A DNA stretch of 64,000 bases from NCBI GenBank assembly GCA_026986775.1, contig JALSNX010000020.1, positions 1 to 64,000 on the forward strand, written 5' to 3'. This DNA comes from Caldifarciminota bacterium. Its GTDB lineage: Bacteria > Hydrothermota > Hydrothermia > UBA1063 > CAJXJZ01. Below the pieces are notes generated by a model that worked only from the letters and a program-made list of their open reading frames with translations, did not search any database and had not been told where the DNA came from. Shown here in pieces: positions 1-9,700 of this stretch; position 1 is the stretch's first letter; each line of letters begins with the position of its first letter. The translations under genes were made by a program, and so were the position numbers.

Positions 1-172
1 GCTTTTTATTTACATACACCTTCTTCCCTGCATGTCGTAATAACCATGAAGCGTAATTACGATTATAACTCGTAAGATTAACGAATTCATCCAGTATCCT
101 GCTCTTGTCCCTCTTTCTTTTGGCTTTTTTGTACCTTTTGGCGTATAATAATGTTATCTTTTTTCTGCTCAT
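1..172 (-). CDS. Transposase/integrase N-terminus, partial (runs off left edge)
   Basis: Reading the minus strand from an ATG at 172 gives 57 open codons to the window edge. The start is supported by AAAGGAG about 9 bases upstream. The peptide is very basic at first (KRYKKAKRKRDKSR) and continues with ILDEFVNLTSYNRNYASWLL. This is the N-terminal helix-turn-helix pattern of a common DDE integrase-core transposase family (K-x-ILDEF-x-x-LTGYNRKYA-x-x-LL). The catalytic domain would lie outside the window, so DDE residues cannot be checked. It is too short at the edge for an ordinary gene call. The family assignment rests on recalled sequence pattern only. Direct repeats and an inverted repeat lie upstream of it, as expected for the end of an insertion sequence. 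Confidence 0.72.
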   Translation of the reverse strand, partial: MSRKKITLLYAKRYKKAKRKRDKSRILDEFVNLTSYNRNYASWLLRHAGKKVYVNKK

Positions 173-201
173 AATACAGAACTCCTTTGTGAATATAATC
201 T

Positions 202-247
202 TACCCTCCTTCTTCCTTTTGTTGCCTTTATTAGAAGAAGGAGGGTA
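202..247. repeat. Perfect 14-bp inverted repeat upstream of the transposase
   Basis: TACCCTCCTTCTTC at 202-215 is exactly reverse-complemented at 234-247, with an 18-base loop. It lies between the putative IS terminus and the transposase Shine-Dalgarno. A transcript entering the element from outside would fold this stem before reaching the transposase, which is a known way for insertion sequences to block read-through expression. That role is inferred. Confidence 0.6.
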
Positions 248-259
248 CGATATTTTACT

Positions 260-319
260 CGTTTCGTGTAGTTTTTATCATGAGCCAATGATATACCTTT
301 CGTGTAGATTTTTAATGAG
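260..319. repeat. Two direct repeats at IS terminus (260-284, 296-319)
   Basis: The two copies share TTTCGTGTAG followed by a run of T, then A and ATGAG on the plus strand. They differ by one or two short indels. Spacing between copy starts is 36 bases. They are best explained as transposase binding sites at the end of the element whose transposase begins at 172. Confidence 0.55.
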
Positions 320-332
320 GCAACTCGGTTTT

Positions 333-368
333 TTGAATTTTTGAGTGAGTATCTTTATAATTGATAGT
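333..368 (+). promoter_or_regulatory. Leaderless-type promoter for the gene at 369
   Basis: The -35 TTGAAT is at 333-338, the spacer is 17 bases, and the -10 TATAAT is at 356-361. Seven bases separate the -10 from ATG 369, so transcription should start at or next to the start codon. No Shine-Dalgarno precedes the ATG. The -35 lies just outside the inferred IS terminus. Confidence 0.7.
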
Positions 369-2108
369 ATGCAGAGTAATAAATTTTTAATAGGGCTTAA
401 AGGTTTTGCAAGGAGTCCCCTGTTTCTTCCATTTATTCTCTACTTTGCTTTTGCCAGTGTGATACTCTACATGTCGCTTGATAAGGCTGTTCATTCACAG
501 AGGCTACTTCAGCGTGCACTCAGTGAGAAAACTGCGAATATAGTCAATACGGGAATAAGTGGCACACTTTCCACATTTGCACAGCAGATTCTTGAAACAG
601 GGGGAGATCAGGATAAACTGAATGCACTTGTACTTGGTCTCAGAAGTAACTGGCCTACTCTTTCTGTGAAAGTGCTTGATAAACAGGGCAAGACCACCTG
701 GCAGTCAAGTAAGGTGAAGAACCTGAAGGTGCCTGATAATTTTGTTGGTGATGACCTCTATGCATATACGTTCTACACTCCTGATGGGGATAAATACTTT
801 ATTGTCCTGAAAGTAAACCTTAAGGACTCCCGAAAAGTTATAATGTATATCCCTCTAACACCTGAAATTCTTTCACACATTACAGCCGGCATACCAGCTT
901 TGATAGGCATTTACTACAAAAAGCAACTTATTGCTGCCAATGAAGGGAAGTTCCCCCAGATAAAGGACAGAATACCCGCTCTTTTCCAGTCTGATTCATA
1001 CAAATCTGTAAAATTTGGTAATTTTGAAATGATTGTTGTTCCCAAAGTTACACTGCCAATACTCAAGAAAGGTCCGCTTTACTTCACGGTTATACTTTTT
1101 GTACTTGTGGCTGTGTTTATATTTATATGGGCAGGTTTTTTATCCCAGATGGAGGCTATTGCACACGAAAATATTAGAGAAAAGAATTTCCTTTACAATT
1201 TCTCCTCTCTTTCGGCATCTCTACTGGGTATCGCTCCCACAAATGAAAAGACCACTCTTGAGAATGTCCTGAAAACTTTCTGTACCAGGTATGGATTTGT
1301 TGGTGCCTGTGTCCTTGATAGTGACCTTTCAATTGTTACCCGATACCCTGAGGCAAAAGACCCCGGGATTTTTATGAACGAAATTATGCATGTTGATTTT
1401 AAGCAGGATGAGACCCAGGGAGTTTCAGGAGTTAAGCACTTTGTCATTGTTGCTCCTATACCTGTTGAGAGGGGAGTTAAGGTAGGCTGGATTGTCTTTC
1501 TATCAAAAATACCATTGCATAAGGAACACCCAGTTTTTGCTGCAGCTACACTATTTGGCTCTATTCTGGGGCTTTCTATCTCTCGTGTTGAGACACTTAA
1601 AATGCTGAGAAGAATTGCTTTCCTTGACCCTGTGAGTTATGTATTCAATATGAAGTATTTTGTTAACATTGCCAAAGAAGAACTTGACCTTTCCCATAGT
1701 GCTGGACATCCTCTTTCCCTGATGGTGCTTGATGTGGATGGTTTTCAGGAATATGTTGAAAGTTATACAGAAGAAGATGCCAACAGCGTTATAAAGGCGA
1801 TAGGAACTATCCTGTCAAGGACTCTGAGGGGACAGGATACAATTGCGAGGGTTGGTAATGCTCAGTTTGCTATTTTGCTTCCGAGAACGACACTTGAACA
1901 GGCAATAATGCTTGCTCAAAAAATTAAGAAAAGGGTGGAAAATTATCCATTTCCACGTGAAAAGATTACGGTAAGCGTTGGTGTTACTTCAGCATCTGCA
2001 TTTAAGAAAGATACTTTAAAGAGCCTTATTCAGCGGGCTCAGCAGGCGATAAATACCGCAAAAATGGAAGGTGGAAACAAGGTCATCTCCATAAATCCTG
2101 ATATCTAA
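369..2108 (+). CDS. Membrane sensor protein with degenerate GGDEF domain
   Basis: Predicted 579-residue inner-membrane protein. A transmembrane segment lies at about 17-36, followed by an extracytoplasmic sensor-like region to about 230 and a second segment at about 235-258. A cytoplasmic GAF-like region (about 290-400) and a GGDEF-type domain (about 415-575) follow. The GGDEF core fold is recognisable (LDPVSYVFN, VLDVDGF, SVGVTSAS). The signature loop, however, reads VGNAQF at about 495-500 in place of GGDEF, so diguanylate cyclase activity is probably lost. It may sense GTP or act by protein contact. I chose ATG 369 over an in-frame GTG at 345 because the GTG lies inside a strong promoter. 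It is a single gene ended by a hairpin shared with the convergent malic enzyme gene. Confidence 0.85.
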   Translation: MQSNKFLIGLKGFARSPLFLPFILYFAFASVILYMSLDKAVHSQRLLQRALSEKTANIVNTGISGTLSTFAQQILETGGDQDKLNALVLGLRSNWPTLSVKVLDKQGKTTWQSSKVKNLKVPDNFVGDDLYAYTFYTPDGDKYFIVLKVNLKDSRKVIMYIPLTPEILSHITAGIPALIGIYYKKQLIAANEGKFPQIKDRIPALFQSDSYKSVKFGNFEMIVVPKVTLPILKKGPLYFTVILFVLVAVFIFIWAGFLSQMEAIAHENIREKNFLYNFSSLSASLLGIAPTNEKTTLENVLKTFCTRYGFVGACVLDSDLSIVTRYPEAKDPGIFMNEIMHVDFKQDETQGVSGVKHFVIVAPIPVERGVKVGWIVFLSKIPLHKEHPVFAAATLFGSILGLSISRVETLKMLRRIAFLDPVSYVFNMKYFVNIAKEELDLSHSAGHPLSLMVLDVDGFQEYVESYTEEDANSVIKAIGTILSRTLRGQDTIARVGNAQFAILLPRTTLEQAIMLAQKIKKRVENYPFPREKITVSVGVTSASAFKKDTLKSLIQRAQQAINTAKMEGGNKVISINPDI

Positions 2109-2135
2109 GAATGAAGGATGTCGTTTTATAAAAAA

Positions 2136-2160
2136 GCCCTCCAGGATGGAGGGCTTTTTT
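2136..2160. terminator. Bidirectional intrinsic terminator
   Basis: GCCCTCCA and TGGAGGGC pair with a 3-base loop (2136-2154). T-runs follow on the plus strand and A-runs precede, so it can serve both the GGDEF-like gene and the convergent malic enzyme gene. Confidence 0.85.
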
Positions 2161-2190
2161 ATATTATAATTTGAGATATTATAATTTGAG
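2161..2190. repeat. 15-bp tandem duplication
   Basis: ATATTATAATTTGAG occurs twice head to tail (2161-2175 and 2176-2190), in the short space between the terminator and the malic enzyme stop codon. It looks like simple slippage; no function is evident. Confidence 0.7.
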
Positions 2191-2200
2191 GATGAACTGG

Positions 2201-3544
2201 TTAAATATCTTCTGGCAGGGGTTTTATAAACTTTTCCATGTGAACGTGTGTCATATCTCTTGCACGCTTGATTTTCTCCTCAGCCATTCTGTATAGTTCA
2301 TCTTTAGTGAAGGTTCTTCTTGCAACTCCCTGCTCAATGGCTTTCATAGCAACAGCAACGGCCTCTCTTGGATACACTTCCCATTCATCCATACTGGGTA
2401 TAATATAATCTTCTCTTAAACCTTTATCCTCTGCAACTTTTGCAAGTTCATAGGTGGCAGCAAGGCACATTTCATCAGTTATAGTTTTTGCTCTTACATC
2501 CAGTGTTCCTCTGAATATGCCGGGGAATCCAAGTGAGTTATTGACCTGATTGGGAAAATCAGACCGACCTGTTGCAACAACTTTAGCACCAGCCTCCTTT
2601 GCTTCCCATGGCCAGATTTCCGGGACCGGGTTAGCAGCGGGGAATGCTATGGGGTCTTTTGCCATGCTCTGTATGTGTCTTTTTGTAACAACCCCGGGAC
2701 CAGGTTTAGAGTAACCAATAAAGGCATCCATACCCTCAAATGCTTCATCCATCCCACCACGTCTATCTTCTCTATTTGTTTTTATTACAAGTTCGTAATT
2801 ATAGGGAAATTTTTCCTTGAGGTCCTCTCTGTCCCTGTAAACAATACCATGTCTGTCTACTAAAATAATGTTGCCCGGGTCAACGCCTGCAAGCACCAGA
2901 AGTCTCAGAGTTGCAAGGCCAGCTGCACCTGTTCTCAACATCACTATCTTCAGTTTTTTGAAATCCCGACCCGTTATCTTGGCAGCATTTATCATTCCAG
3001 CCACGGTAACTGCCGCTGTTCCCTGCTGGTCATCATGCCATACGGGAATGTCCATTTCTTTTCTGAGCCTTTCCAGTATATAGAAGCACTTTGGTTTTGC
3101 TATGTCTTCAAGATTTATGCCACCAAAAGCAGGTTCAAGTGCTTTTACTATTTCTATGAATCTGTCAGGGTCCTTTTCGTTTAAGCAGATTGGTACAGCA
3201 TCTACACCACCGAGGTGTTTGAATATAAGAGCTTTACCCTCCATGACAGGCAGTCCTGCCCATGGGCCTATGTCTCCGAGCCCCAGTATTCTCGTACCGT
3301 CTGATATTACAGCAATTGTATTTCCCTTTGCCGTATGTTCATACACTAACTCTCTGTTTTCGTGTATAGCTTTACATGGTGCAGCAACTCCGGGTGTGTA
3401 CCATATGGCAAAGTCCTTACAGTCCCTTACAGGTACTCTACTTACCATTTCTATTTTTCCCTCAAAGTAAGGGTGGAGTTTCAGTGCGTCTTCCTGTGGC
3501 TTTTTCGCCTTTTTTAGCAGTCTTTCTACTTCTTTTTGTTCCAT
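2201..3544 (-). CDS. NAD(P)-dependent malic enzyme
   Basis: Oxidative decarboxylation of malate to pyruvate and CO2 with NAD(P), linking the C4-acid pool to pyruvate. The 447-residue length fits the short prokaryotic class. Family motifs are clear: YTPGVAAPC near residue 50, GDIGPWAGLPVMEGK near 95, the FGGINLEDI metal-binding segment near 145, VWHDDQQGTAAV near 165, and ATGRSDFPNQVNNSLGFPG near 345. The Rossmann loop reads LRTGAAG where the family usually has GAGAAG, so the first glycine is replaced by arginine. ATG 3544 is preceded by GGAGGA at good spacing. It is monocistronic, with its own promoter at 3577-3605 and a shared terminator downstream. Confidence 0.93.
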   Translation of the reverse strand: MEQKEVERLLKKAKKPQEDALKLHPYFEGKIEMVSRVPVRDCKDFAIWYTPGVAAPCKAIHENRELVYEHTAKGNTIAVISDGTRILGLGDIGPWAGLPVMEGKALIFKHLGGVDAVPICLNEKDPDRFIEIVKALEPAFGGINLEDIAKPKCFYILERLRKEMDIPVWHDDQQGTAAVTVAGMINAAKITGRDFKKLKIVMLRTGAAGLATLRLLVLAGVDPGNIILVDRHGIVYRDREDLKEKFPYNYELVIKTNREDRRGGMDEAFEGMDAFIGYSKPGPGVVTKRHIQSMAKDPIAFPAANPVPEIWPWEAKEAGAKVVATGRSDFPNQVNNSLGFPGIFRGTLDVRAKTITDEMCLAATYELAKVAEDKGLREDYIIPSMDEWEVYPREAVAVAMKAIEQGVARRTFTKDELYRMAEEKIKRARDMTHVHMEKFIKPLPEDI

Positions 3545-3576
3545 GGATTGATTCCTCCACGTTTTCTTGTTTCAAT

Positions 3577-3605
3577 ATTTTATGCCTTATTGAATGAATA
3601 GTCAA
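3577..3605 (-). promoter_or_regulatory. Promoter of malic enzyme gene
   Basis: On the minus strand TTGACT (3600-3605), a 17-base spacer and TAAAAT (3577-3582) precede a leader of about 30 bases carrying GGAGGA. This is a conventional leadered promoter. Confidence 0.65.
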
Positions 3606-3728
3606 TTGAACATTTTAGCAATAAAATGGACTGATTTTTGGTTTTACGGGTGTATAGGGAGTTCCATGCGCTGTGTTGCTTGCAGTTATAACCTGCTATA
3701 AAATAAATAACTCTAAAGGAGGAAAAAC

Positions 3729-4796
3729 GTGAAGAAGGATAGAGAGAAGTTTCTCAAAGATATAGTGGATGCAATAAGTCCATCGGGGTATGAAGGAGAT
3801 GCAGTGAAGGTCTGGAGAAAGAGGGCGAAAAAATACACAAATGTCGTAAGAGGTGACCTCCATGGTAATTCTATAGCGGTTCTTAATGAAGAAAAACGTC
3901 CTAAAATCATGCTTGCAGGACACATAGATGAAATTGGCCTTCAGATTACATACATTGATGAACAGGGTTATCTCAGATTTGCACCCATAGGAGGATGGGA
4001 CCCCCAGATTCCACAGGGACAGAGGGTTGTTATCAAAGGTAAAAAAGGTATTGTTAAAGGTGTAATAGGCAAGAAGCCAATTCATTTATTAAAAGGGCAG
4101 GAAAGAGAAAAGGTTGTCAGCATTGAACAGATGCACATTGATATAGGTGTATCTTCAAAAAAAGAGGCTGAAAAGCTTGTGGAAATCGGAGCTCCTGCTG
4201 TTATAGACTATTATTATGACAGGCTTTCAGGTGAAACAGCAGTGGCGCGTGGTTTTGATAACAGGGTTGGTGCATTTATTGTTCTTGAAGCCCTTGGAGA
4301 GCTGGTAAAAGAGGCTGAAAGCCTCAATTCATCCGTATATGCTGTCGCCACTGTTCAGGAAGAAATAGGACTCAGAGGTGCAAGAACCAGTGCATTTGGC
4401 ATTGACCCGGATATTGGTATTGCCGTAGATGTTACCTTTGCCACAGATTATCCGGGTATGGACAAAAACAGGTTTGGAGACATTAAATTGGGAGGAGGCC
4501 CTGTTATTGCGAGGGGACCCAATATAAATCCAAAAGTGTTTGAACTTCTCGTAAAAACGGCAGAGGAAGAGAAAATACCATATCAGGTAGAGGCTATACC
4601 GCATGGCACAGGGACTGATGCCAACGCCATTCAGGTAACACGTTCTGGAGTTGCTACTGGCCTTGTGTCTATACCCAATAGATACATGCATACACCATGT
4701 GAACTTGTAAATCTTGATGACCTTGATAATATAATAAAACTCCTTGCAGGATTTATAAGGAGAGTTAAAAATATTGAGGACTTTTTGCCCTATTAG
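3729..4796 (+). CDS. M42 family aminopeptidase (cellulase M / glutamyl aminopeptidase type)
   Basis: Cytosolic co-catalytic di-metal aminopeptidase that trims peptides. The protein has 355 residues, the usual size for TET-type M42 peptidases. Visible metal and catalytic residues are His65 and Asp67 in AGHIDE, Asp177 in GFDNR, Glu211-Glu212 in VQEEIG, Asp234 in AVDVT and His321 in YMHTPCE. The GTG start is supported by AAAGGAGG directly upstream. It heads a run with panB, panC, panD and a secreted C25 peptidase, with only 4 bases to panB. Its position next to pantothenate genes has no obvious metabolic meaning. Confidence 0.92.
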   Translation: MKKDREKFLKDIVDAISPSGYEGDAVKVWRKRAKKYTNVVRGDLHGNSIAVLNEEKRPKIMLAGHIDEIGLQITYIDEQGYLRFAPIGGWDPQIPQGQRVVIKGKKGIVKGVIGKKPIHLLKGQEREKVVSIEQMHIDIGVSSKKEAEKLVEIGAPAVIDYYYDRLSGETAVARGFDNRVGAFIVLEALGELVKEAESLNSSVYAVATVQEEIGLRGARTSAFGIDPDIGIAVDVTFATDYPGMDKNRFGDIKLGGGPVIARGPNINPKVFELLVKTAEEEKIPYQVEAIPHGTGTDANAIQVTRSGVATGLVSIPNRYMHTPCELVNLDDLDNIIKLLAGFIRRVKNIEDFLPY

Positions 4797-4800
4797 ATAG

Positions 4801-5601
4801 ATGAAAAAGATTACGGTACTTGATTTTCTGAAAAGTAAGAAAGAAGGCCGGAAACTGGTATTACTTACTGCATATGATTATACATTCGCACGTCTTCTTG
4901 ATGAGACAGGTGTGATAGATGGTATTCTGGTAGGCGATTCTCTTGGCATGGTGATTAAAGGAGAAGAGGATACGCTCAGTGTAGATATAGAGGAGGTAGC
5001 GTATCATGTAATGTCAGTCAAAAAGGGGGTAAAAAGGACTTTTATAATAGCAGATATGCCATTTGGAAGTTATCAACCTTCTTTTGAGAAAGGTGTTGAA
5101 AATGCCGTTTATCTAATTAAAAGTGGAGCGGACGCAGTGAAAGTTGAAGGTGGCTCTGAAGTTGTGCCCTTTATAAAAAAACTTGTAAGCTCAGGTATCC
5201 CTGTTATGGGACATGTGGGTATGACACCTCAATATAAAAATGTTTTTGGAGGATACAGATTAAGAGGACGTGACAGAGAAACTGAAGAAAAAATAAAGGA
5301 AGATGCTGTTTCCCTTGAAGAGGCCGGTGTATTCTCAATAGTTGTGGAGATGGTTCCTGAAAGATTGGGAATGGCCATAACTGAGAGTGTAAAGGTTCCC
5401 ACCATAGGCATAGGAGCAGGAAGGTACACAGATGGTCAGATTCTTGTTCTCTACGATGTTCTCGGATTATATAGAGACCTTGATATTAAATTCGTAAAGA
5501 GGTATACTGATGGTTATGTTATTTTCAATAATGCTATTAAAAGATATGCTGAAGATGTAAGAGAAGGAAGATTCCCCACAGAGGAGAATGTATATGATTA
5601 A
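4801..5601 (+). CDS. panB: Ketopantoate hydroxymethyltransferase
   Basis: First committed step of pantothenate synthesis: transfers a hydroxymethyl group from methylene-tetrahydrofolate to 2-oxoisovalerate, giving ketopantoate. The 266 residues cover the whole (beta/alpha)8 barrel. Diagnostic segments are [15 protein letters not shown] with the magnesium-ligand aspartate, [21 protein letters not shown] and PTIGIGAG. The gene starts 4 bases after the M42 peptidase stop and runs into panC with a short overlap, so the three pan genes are translated as a set. Confidence 0.96.
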   Translation: MKKITVLDFLKSKKEGRKLVLLTAYDYTFARLLDETGVIDGILVGDSLGMVIKGEEDTLSVDIEEVAYHVMSVKKGVKRTFIIADMPFGSYQPSFEKGVENAVYLIKSGADAVKVEGGSEVVPFIKKLVSSGIPVMGHVGMTPQYKNVFGGYRLRGRDRETEEKIKEDAVSLEEAGVFSIVVEMVPERLGMAITESVKVPTIGIGAGRYTDGQILVLYDVLGLYRDLDIKFVKRYTDGYVIFNNAIKRYAEDVREGRFPTEENVYD

Positions 5602-6445
5602 AGTCTTAAACCGTATCTCTGAGGTAAGAGAATTCACCGATACAGCAAGGAAAGAGGGGAAAACGGTTGGATTTATACCCACAATGGGCTATCTTCATGA
5701 GGGTCATCTATCTCTTGTGAGATGTGCAAGAAAGGAAAATGATGTTGTCATAGTGTCTATTTTTGTAAATCCCACACAGTTTGGGCCCAATGAAGATTTC
5801 AAAGACTATCCAAGAGATATAGAAAGGGATCTGGCATTACTTGAAAAAGAGCATGTTGATGCTGTATTCGTTCCAGATACAGAGGAAATGTATCCTGAAA
5901 AACCTCTCACAACGGTTCATGTAAATAAACTCACAGAACATCTCTGTGGTGCTAAGAGAGAAGGACATTTTGATGGGGTTTGCCTTGTTGTGGCTAAATT
6001 GTTTAATATAGTAAGTCCCCACAGAGCTTATTTCGGTAAAAAAGACTATCAGCAGTACAGAGTTATAGAGAGGATGGTGAAAGACTTAAATTTTGACGTT
6101 GAAATAGTGTCATGCCCAATAGTAAGGGAAAAAGACGGGCTTGCAATGAGTTCAAGAAATGTGTATCTTTCGGATAGGGAAAGAAAAGATGCAGTTTGCC
6201 TGTATCAATCTCTAAAGCTTGCTGATAGGCTGATTAAAAATGGAGAGCGTGATGTTTCAGTTATAGTTAAGAAGATGAAGGACTTTATAAGTGGTTTTGA
6301 GAGTGTCAAAAAGATAGACTATATTGAGGTGGTTGACAAGTACACCCTGCAACCTGTTTTTAGAATAGAGGGCAGAGAACTCATTGCACTTGCCGTTTAT
6401 GTGGGGAAAGCGAGACTTATTGATAATATGGAGGTAGAACTATGA
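5594..6445 (+). CDS. panC: Pantothenate synthetase (pantoate--beta-alanine ligase)
   Basis: ATP-dependent condensation of pantoate with beta-alanine. The 283-residue protein has the HIGH-type nucleotidyl-transferase motif ([14 protein letters not shown]), [36 protein letters not shown] and the late MSSRN loop. An ATG at 5588 is also in frame. I prefer ATG 5594 because GAGGAGA at 5581-5587 is then at normal distance and the protein begins [12 protein letters not shown], like other PanC proteins. It overlaps panB by 8 bases and panD by 4 bases (ATGA). Confidence 0.95.
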   Translation: MIKVLNRISEVREFTDTARKEGKTVGFIPTMGYLHEGHLSLVRCARKENDVVIVSIFVNPTQFGPNEDFKDYPRDIERDLALLEKEHVDAVFVPDTEEMYPEKPLTTVHVNKLTEHLCGAKREGHFDGVCLVVAKLFNIVSPHRAYFGKKDYQQYRVIERMVKDLNFDVEIVSCPIVREKDGLAMSSRNVYLSDRERKDAVCLYQSLKLADRLIKNGERDVSVIVKKMKDFISGFESVKKIDYIEVVDKYTLQPVFRIEGRELIALAVYVGKARLIDNMEVEL

Positions 6446-6762
6446 TGCTCTTCATGTTAAGAGCCAAGTTGCATAATGTTAAGGTGACGGACAAAAAACT
6501 CTATTATAATGGAAGTATAACCATAGGTGAAGAACTCTTGAAGAAAGCTGGTTTTCTTGAGGGAGAGAAGGTTGAGATATACAATATGAATAACGGGAAA
6601 CGATTTTCCACCTATGTTATAAAAGGCAGGGGAAGTGAGATAGTTTTAAATGGTGCAGCCGCAAGAATGGGAGAAATTGGTGATGCTTTAATTATAGCCT
6701 CCTATGCACTTATGACAGAAAAGGAGGCAAAAAGGCATAAACCGAAGGTGGTAAAATTTTAG
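6442..6762 (+). CDS. panD: Aspartate 1-decarboxylase precursor
   Basis: Makes beta-alanine from aspartate, supplying PanC. The enzyme self-cleaves between Gly24 and Ser25 to form a pyruvoyl cofactor, and that site is present in YYNGSITIG at exactly these positions when translation starts at ATG 6442. Other family features are [10 protein letters not shown], Tyr22, and the [12 protein letters not shown] stretch. ATG 6442 overlaps the panC stop and follows GGAGGT; an ATG at 6445 is also possible. The full panBCD set in one operon indicates complete pantothenate synthesis from oxoisovalerate and aspartate. Confidence 0.94.
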   Translation: MMLFMLRAKLHNVKVTDKKLYYNGSITIGEELLKKAGFLEGEKVEIYNMNNGKRFSTYVIKGRGSEIVLNGAAARMGEIGDALIIASYALMTEKEAKRHKPKVVKF

Positions 6763-6772
6763 GAGGTGCTGT

Positions 6773-9700
6773 ATGAAGTGGTATCGTGTGGTGGTGAGTG
6801 TACTTGTTGCAAGTATGCTCACAGCAGGCGTCCTCCAGATAGGAGGACAAAAAGGAATCAGGGTGCTGGATAAGTCCAGCACAGGGATGGTAGTGACCAT
6901 GGGGTTGGATAACCTGAAGTACGAGACCTTCAACCTTGGAGGGAGAAATTTCACGAGGTTCTATCTGAAAGATGGAGGGATGGGTGAGATAAACGAAACA
7001 GGAAAGCCAAATCTACCTGCAATACGGAGGTTTTTTGAGGTACCTGAGGGTGCAGATGTGTCTTTTAGGATACTTTCGTATGATAAGGAGGAAGTATCTC
7101 TTAAGGAAGCGGGAATAGAGAATCCTATTATGCCGTCATATCCCCCGGTTCCCAAAGTAAAAGGTGCAGAACCCAAACTTGTGATAGATGAGGATCTTTA
7201 TAAAACCGATGCTTACTGGCCCAAAAATATAGTATCCGTAAAGAAGGTGGGAGTGGTAAGGGGACATAATCTTTATGTGGTTGAATTTTACCCCGTTCGT
7301 TACAATCCTGTTAAGGAGAAACTTGAGGTTGTAAAGAATATAACGATTAACATAGATTATGGCAGTGGAAACGCCGCATACACGATGAACAAGATACAGA
7401 GGAAGTATTCTCCCTTTTTTGAGCGGATGCTTGCGAAGAAGGTAATAAACTATGGAATATTTGAAACGAAGTTGAACCCATCATTGCCTGTTACATATCT
7501 TATAATAACACCTTCCCAGTATCTTGACAGTTTGCAGAGTTTTATAACATGGAAGAAGCAGATGGGATATCATGTACATGTAGCCACAATACCAGATACA
7601 ATACCATCTGGAGACACTCTAACAGTAAAGCAGTATATACAGGATGCATATGACAACTGGACAAATCCACCTACATTTGTTCTTTTAGTGGGAGATGTTG
7701 GTGATATTTCAAACTGGTGGTCAGACCAGGCAGATAATCCAGCCAATGACCTTGGATATGCCCTGGTAGATGGGACAGATTATTTTCCGGATATTTATGT
7801 CGGGAGGTTTTCAGCCACCACAGATTCCATGGTGGGTGTAATTGTGAGGAAGGTTGTAACATATGAGAAGACGTTATGGGGACAGGATACAGCATGGGCG
7901 CAGAAAGCATTCTTTATAGCAAGTGCTGATAATTCATGGCACCAGGTAGCAGAAAGTACACACCTTTACTGTATGGATATAGTGCGCAATTATGATATGA
8001 CAGCAGACAGTCTCTTTGCCTATTATACCTCTGGTGCTCCTACTATCATTACGAATACAGTAAATGACGGCAGAGCATTGCTTACCTATTCCGGTCATGG
8101 AAGTGAGACGGGCTGGGCAGATTACAGTGACCTCCAGTACAGTGTTAGTGATTTATATAGCAATCTGACAAATGGAGTTAAAACTCCATTTGAGCAGACT
8201 TATGCATGTCTGACTGGTTCATATGCATCCAGTCAGTATCCAGAGTGTTATCAGGAGGCATGGCTGAGAGCAGCTGACAAAGGTGCAGCAGCTGCATTTG
8301 GTTCTTCAGTTACTTCTTTGTGGGATGAGGACGACATCCTTCAGAGGAGAATGTTTGATGAGATTTTTGACACGGGATATGTGTGGGTAATGGGTGCTAT
8401 TAATGCAGCAAAGATGGATTTCTACGCACATTATGGTGATAATACAGGAAATGTTGGAACGTTAAGATACTTCCAGATGTATAATCTTTTTGGTGACCCG
8501 TCTATGTATATCTACACTCATGTGCCATATCAATTCAATGTTTCACACGCACCTACCATGCCATTTGGAAGTGTTAGTTTTCAGGTAACCGTGTCTGATA
8601 CCAATGGCAATGTGGAGGGAGCCCTTGTATCTGCTGTGCAGAATGGTAAACTTCTTGATGCAAGGTACACAGATGCCACGGGATTGGCCACACTCACTTT
8701 AACAGTGACAACGCCTGATACTGTTTATATTACAGTAACCGGTTATAATCATAAACCCTCTGTCAGTTATGTTATACCTTCTGGGGAGGGTGCATACGTT
8801 TCTGTGTTAAGGACTGTTATTGATGATGCATCTGGTAACAATAATGGAAGGATAAATCCCGGTGAGGATATTACTCTTAAGACGTTGCTGAAAAACTGGG
8901 GCCAGGATACAGCGTATAATGTTTATGCAAAACTTACCACATCATCTTCTCATGTAACTATAACACAGGATTCAAGTAATTTTGGAACGATTGTACCTTC
9001 TGATTCAGTCTGGGGTGCAGAGGATTATGTTTTCACGGTGAGCGGTGATGCCATAGACCAGGAAGTCTTGTCTTTCCATCTTGTTTCAATTTATCAGGAT
9101 ACTGGAGCAATAGATACGACAGTTTCAAACCTCAGTTTTATTGTATATGCACCTGTTCTGTCGGCAGGTCCATTGATGGTAGTAGATACGTTCTCTCAGG
9201 ACAATAATGATAATGTAGCACAGCCGGGCGAAGAGATAGATCTTATTTTCAGTGCAATAAACTCAGGGCATGAAGATATTCATGGAGTAACTGCAACGCT
9301 TTCAAGTTTTGACCCTTACATTACCATTCCAAGTGAAGGTTCAACTGCGAGTTATGGAGATATTCCAGCTGGTTCTACAGGTCAGCCTTCTCAGCCTTAC
9401 AGGTTACTTATAGATAACTCGTGCCCGGACCCACATGAGGCAGAACTCTATGTGACATTCCAGGGTGATGGTTATACTTTCGTGGATACCATAAAACTGT
9501 TCATAGGAAATACGGGGTATTTTACGGATGTTGAAGGTGCTGATACAGCAGACTGGACACAGGGAAATCCATGGCATGTTTCAGAAAGAAGATATCACTC
9601 TGCAACACATTCATTCTATTTTGGTGATGAGGGTACAGGGCAGTATCCAGCCAATGCCAATGCTTCTTTAGTGTCACCTTACATTAAAGTGGGTCCTGAT

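Larger units (their letters stand above)
1..322 (-). mobile_element. Right end of an insertion sequence (partial)
   Basis: The partial transposase reads outward from this end. Between its start and the next gene are an inverted repeat (202-215 with 234-247) and two copies of a 24-25 base motif at 260-284 and 296-319. On the minus strand the motif reads CTCAT-(GA)-TAAAAA-(T)-CTACACGAAA. Repeated motifs just inside a terminus are typical transposase binding sites. The outer boundary is not fixed: I place it near 320-330 because the promoter of the next gene starts at 333. The other end and any target duplication are outside the window. Confidence 0.55.

Noticed and set aside
105-344. 79-codon plus-strand frame with hydrophobic product
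   Set aside because: It runs over the transposase start, the inverted repeat and the IS direct repeats, and has no Shine-Dalgarno. The minus-strand transposase reading explains the region better.
2161-2190. 15-bp tandem repeat as a regulatory site
   Set aside because: It is downstream of both convergent genes and looks like replication slippage.
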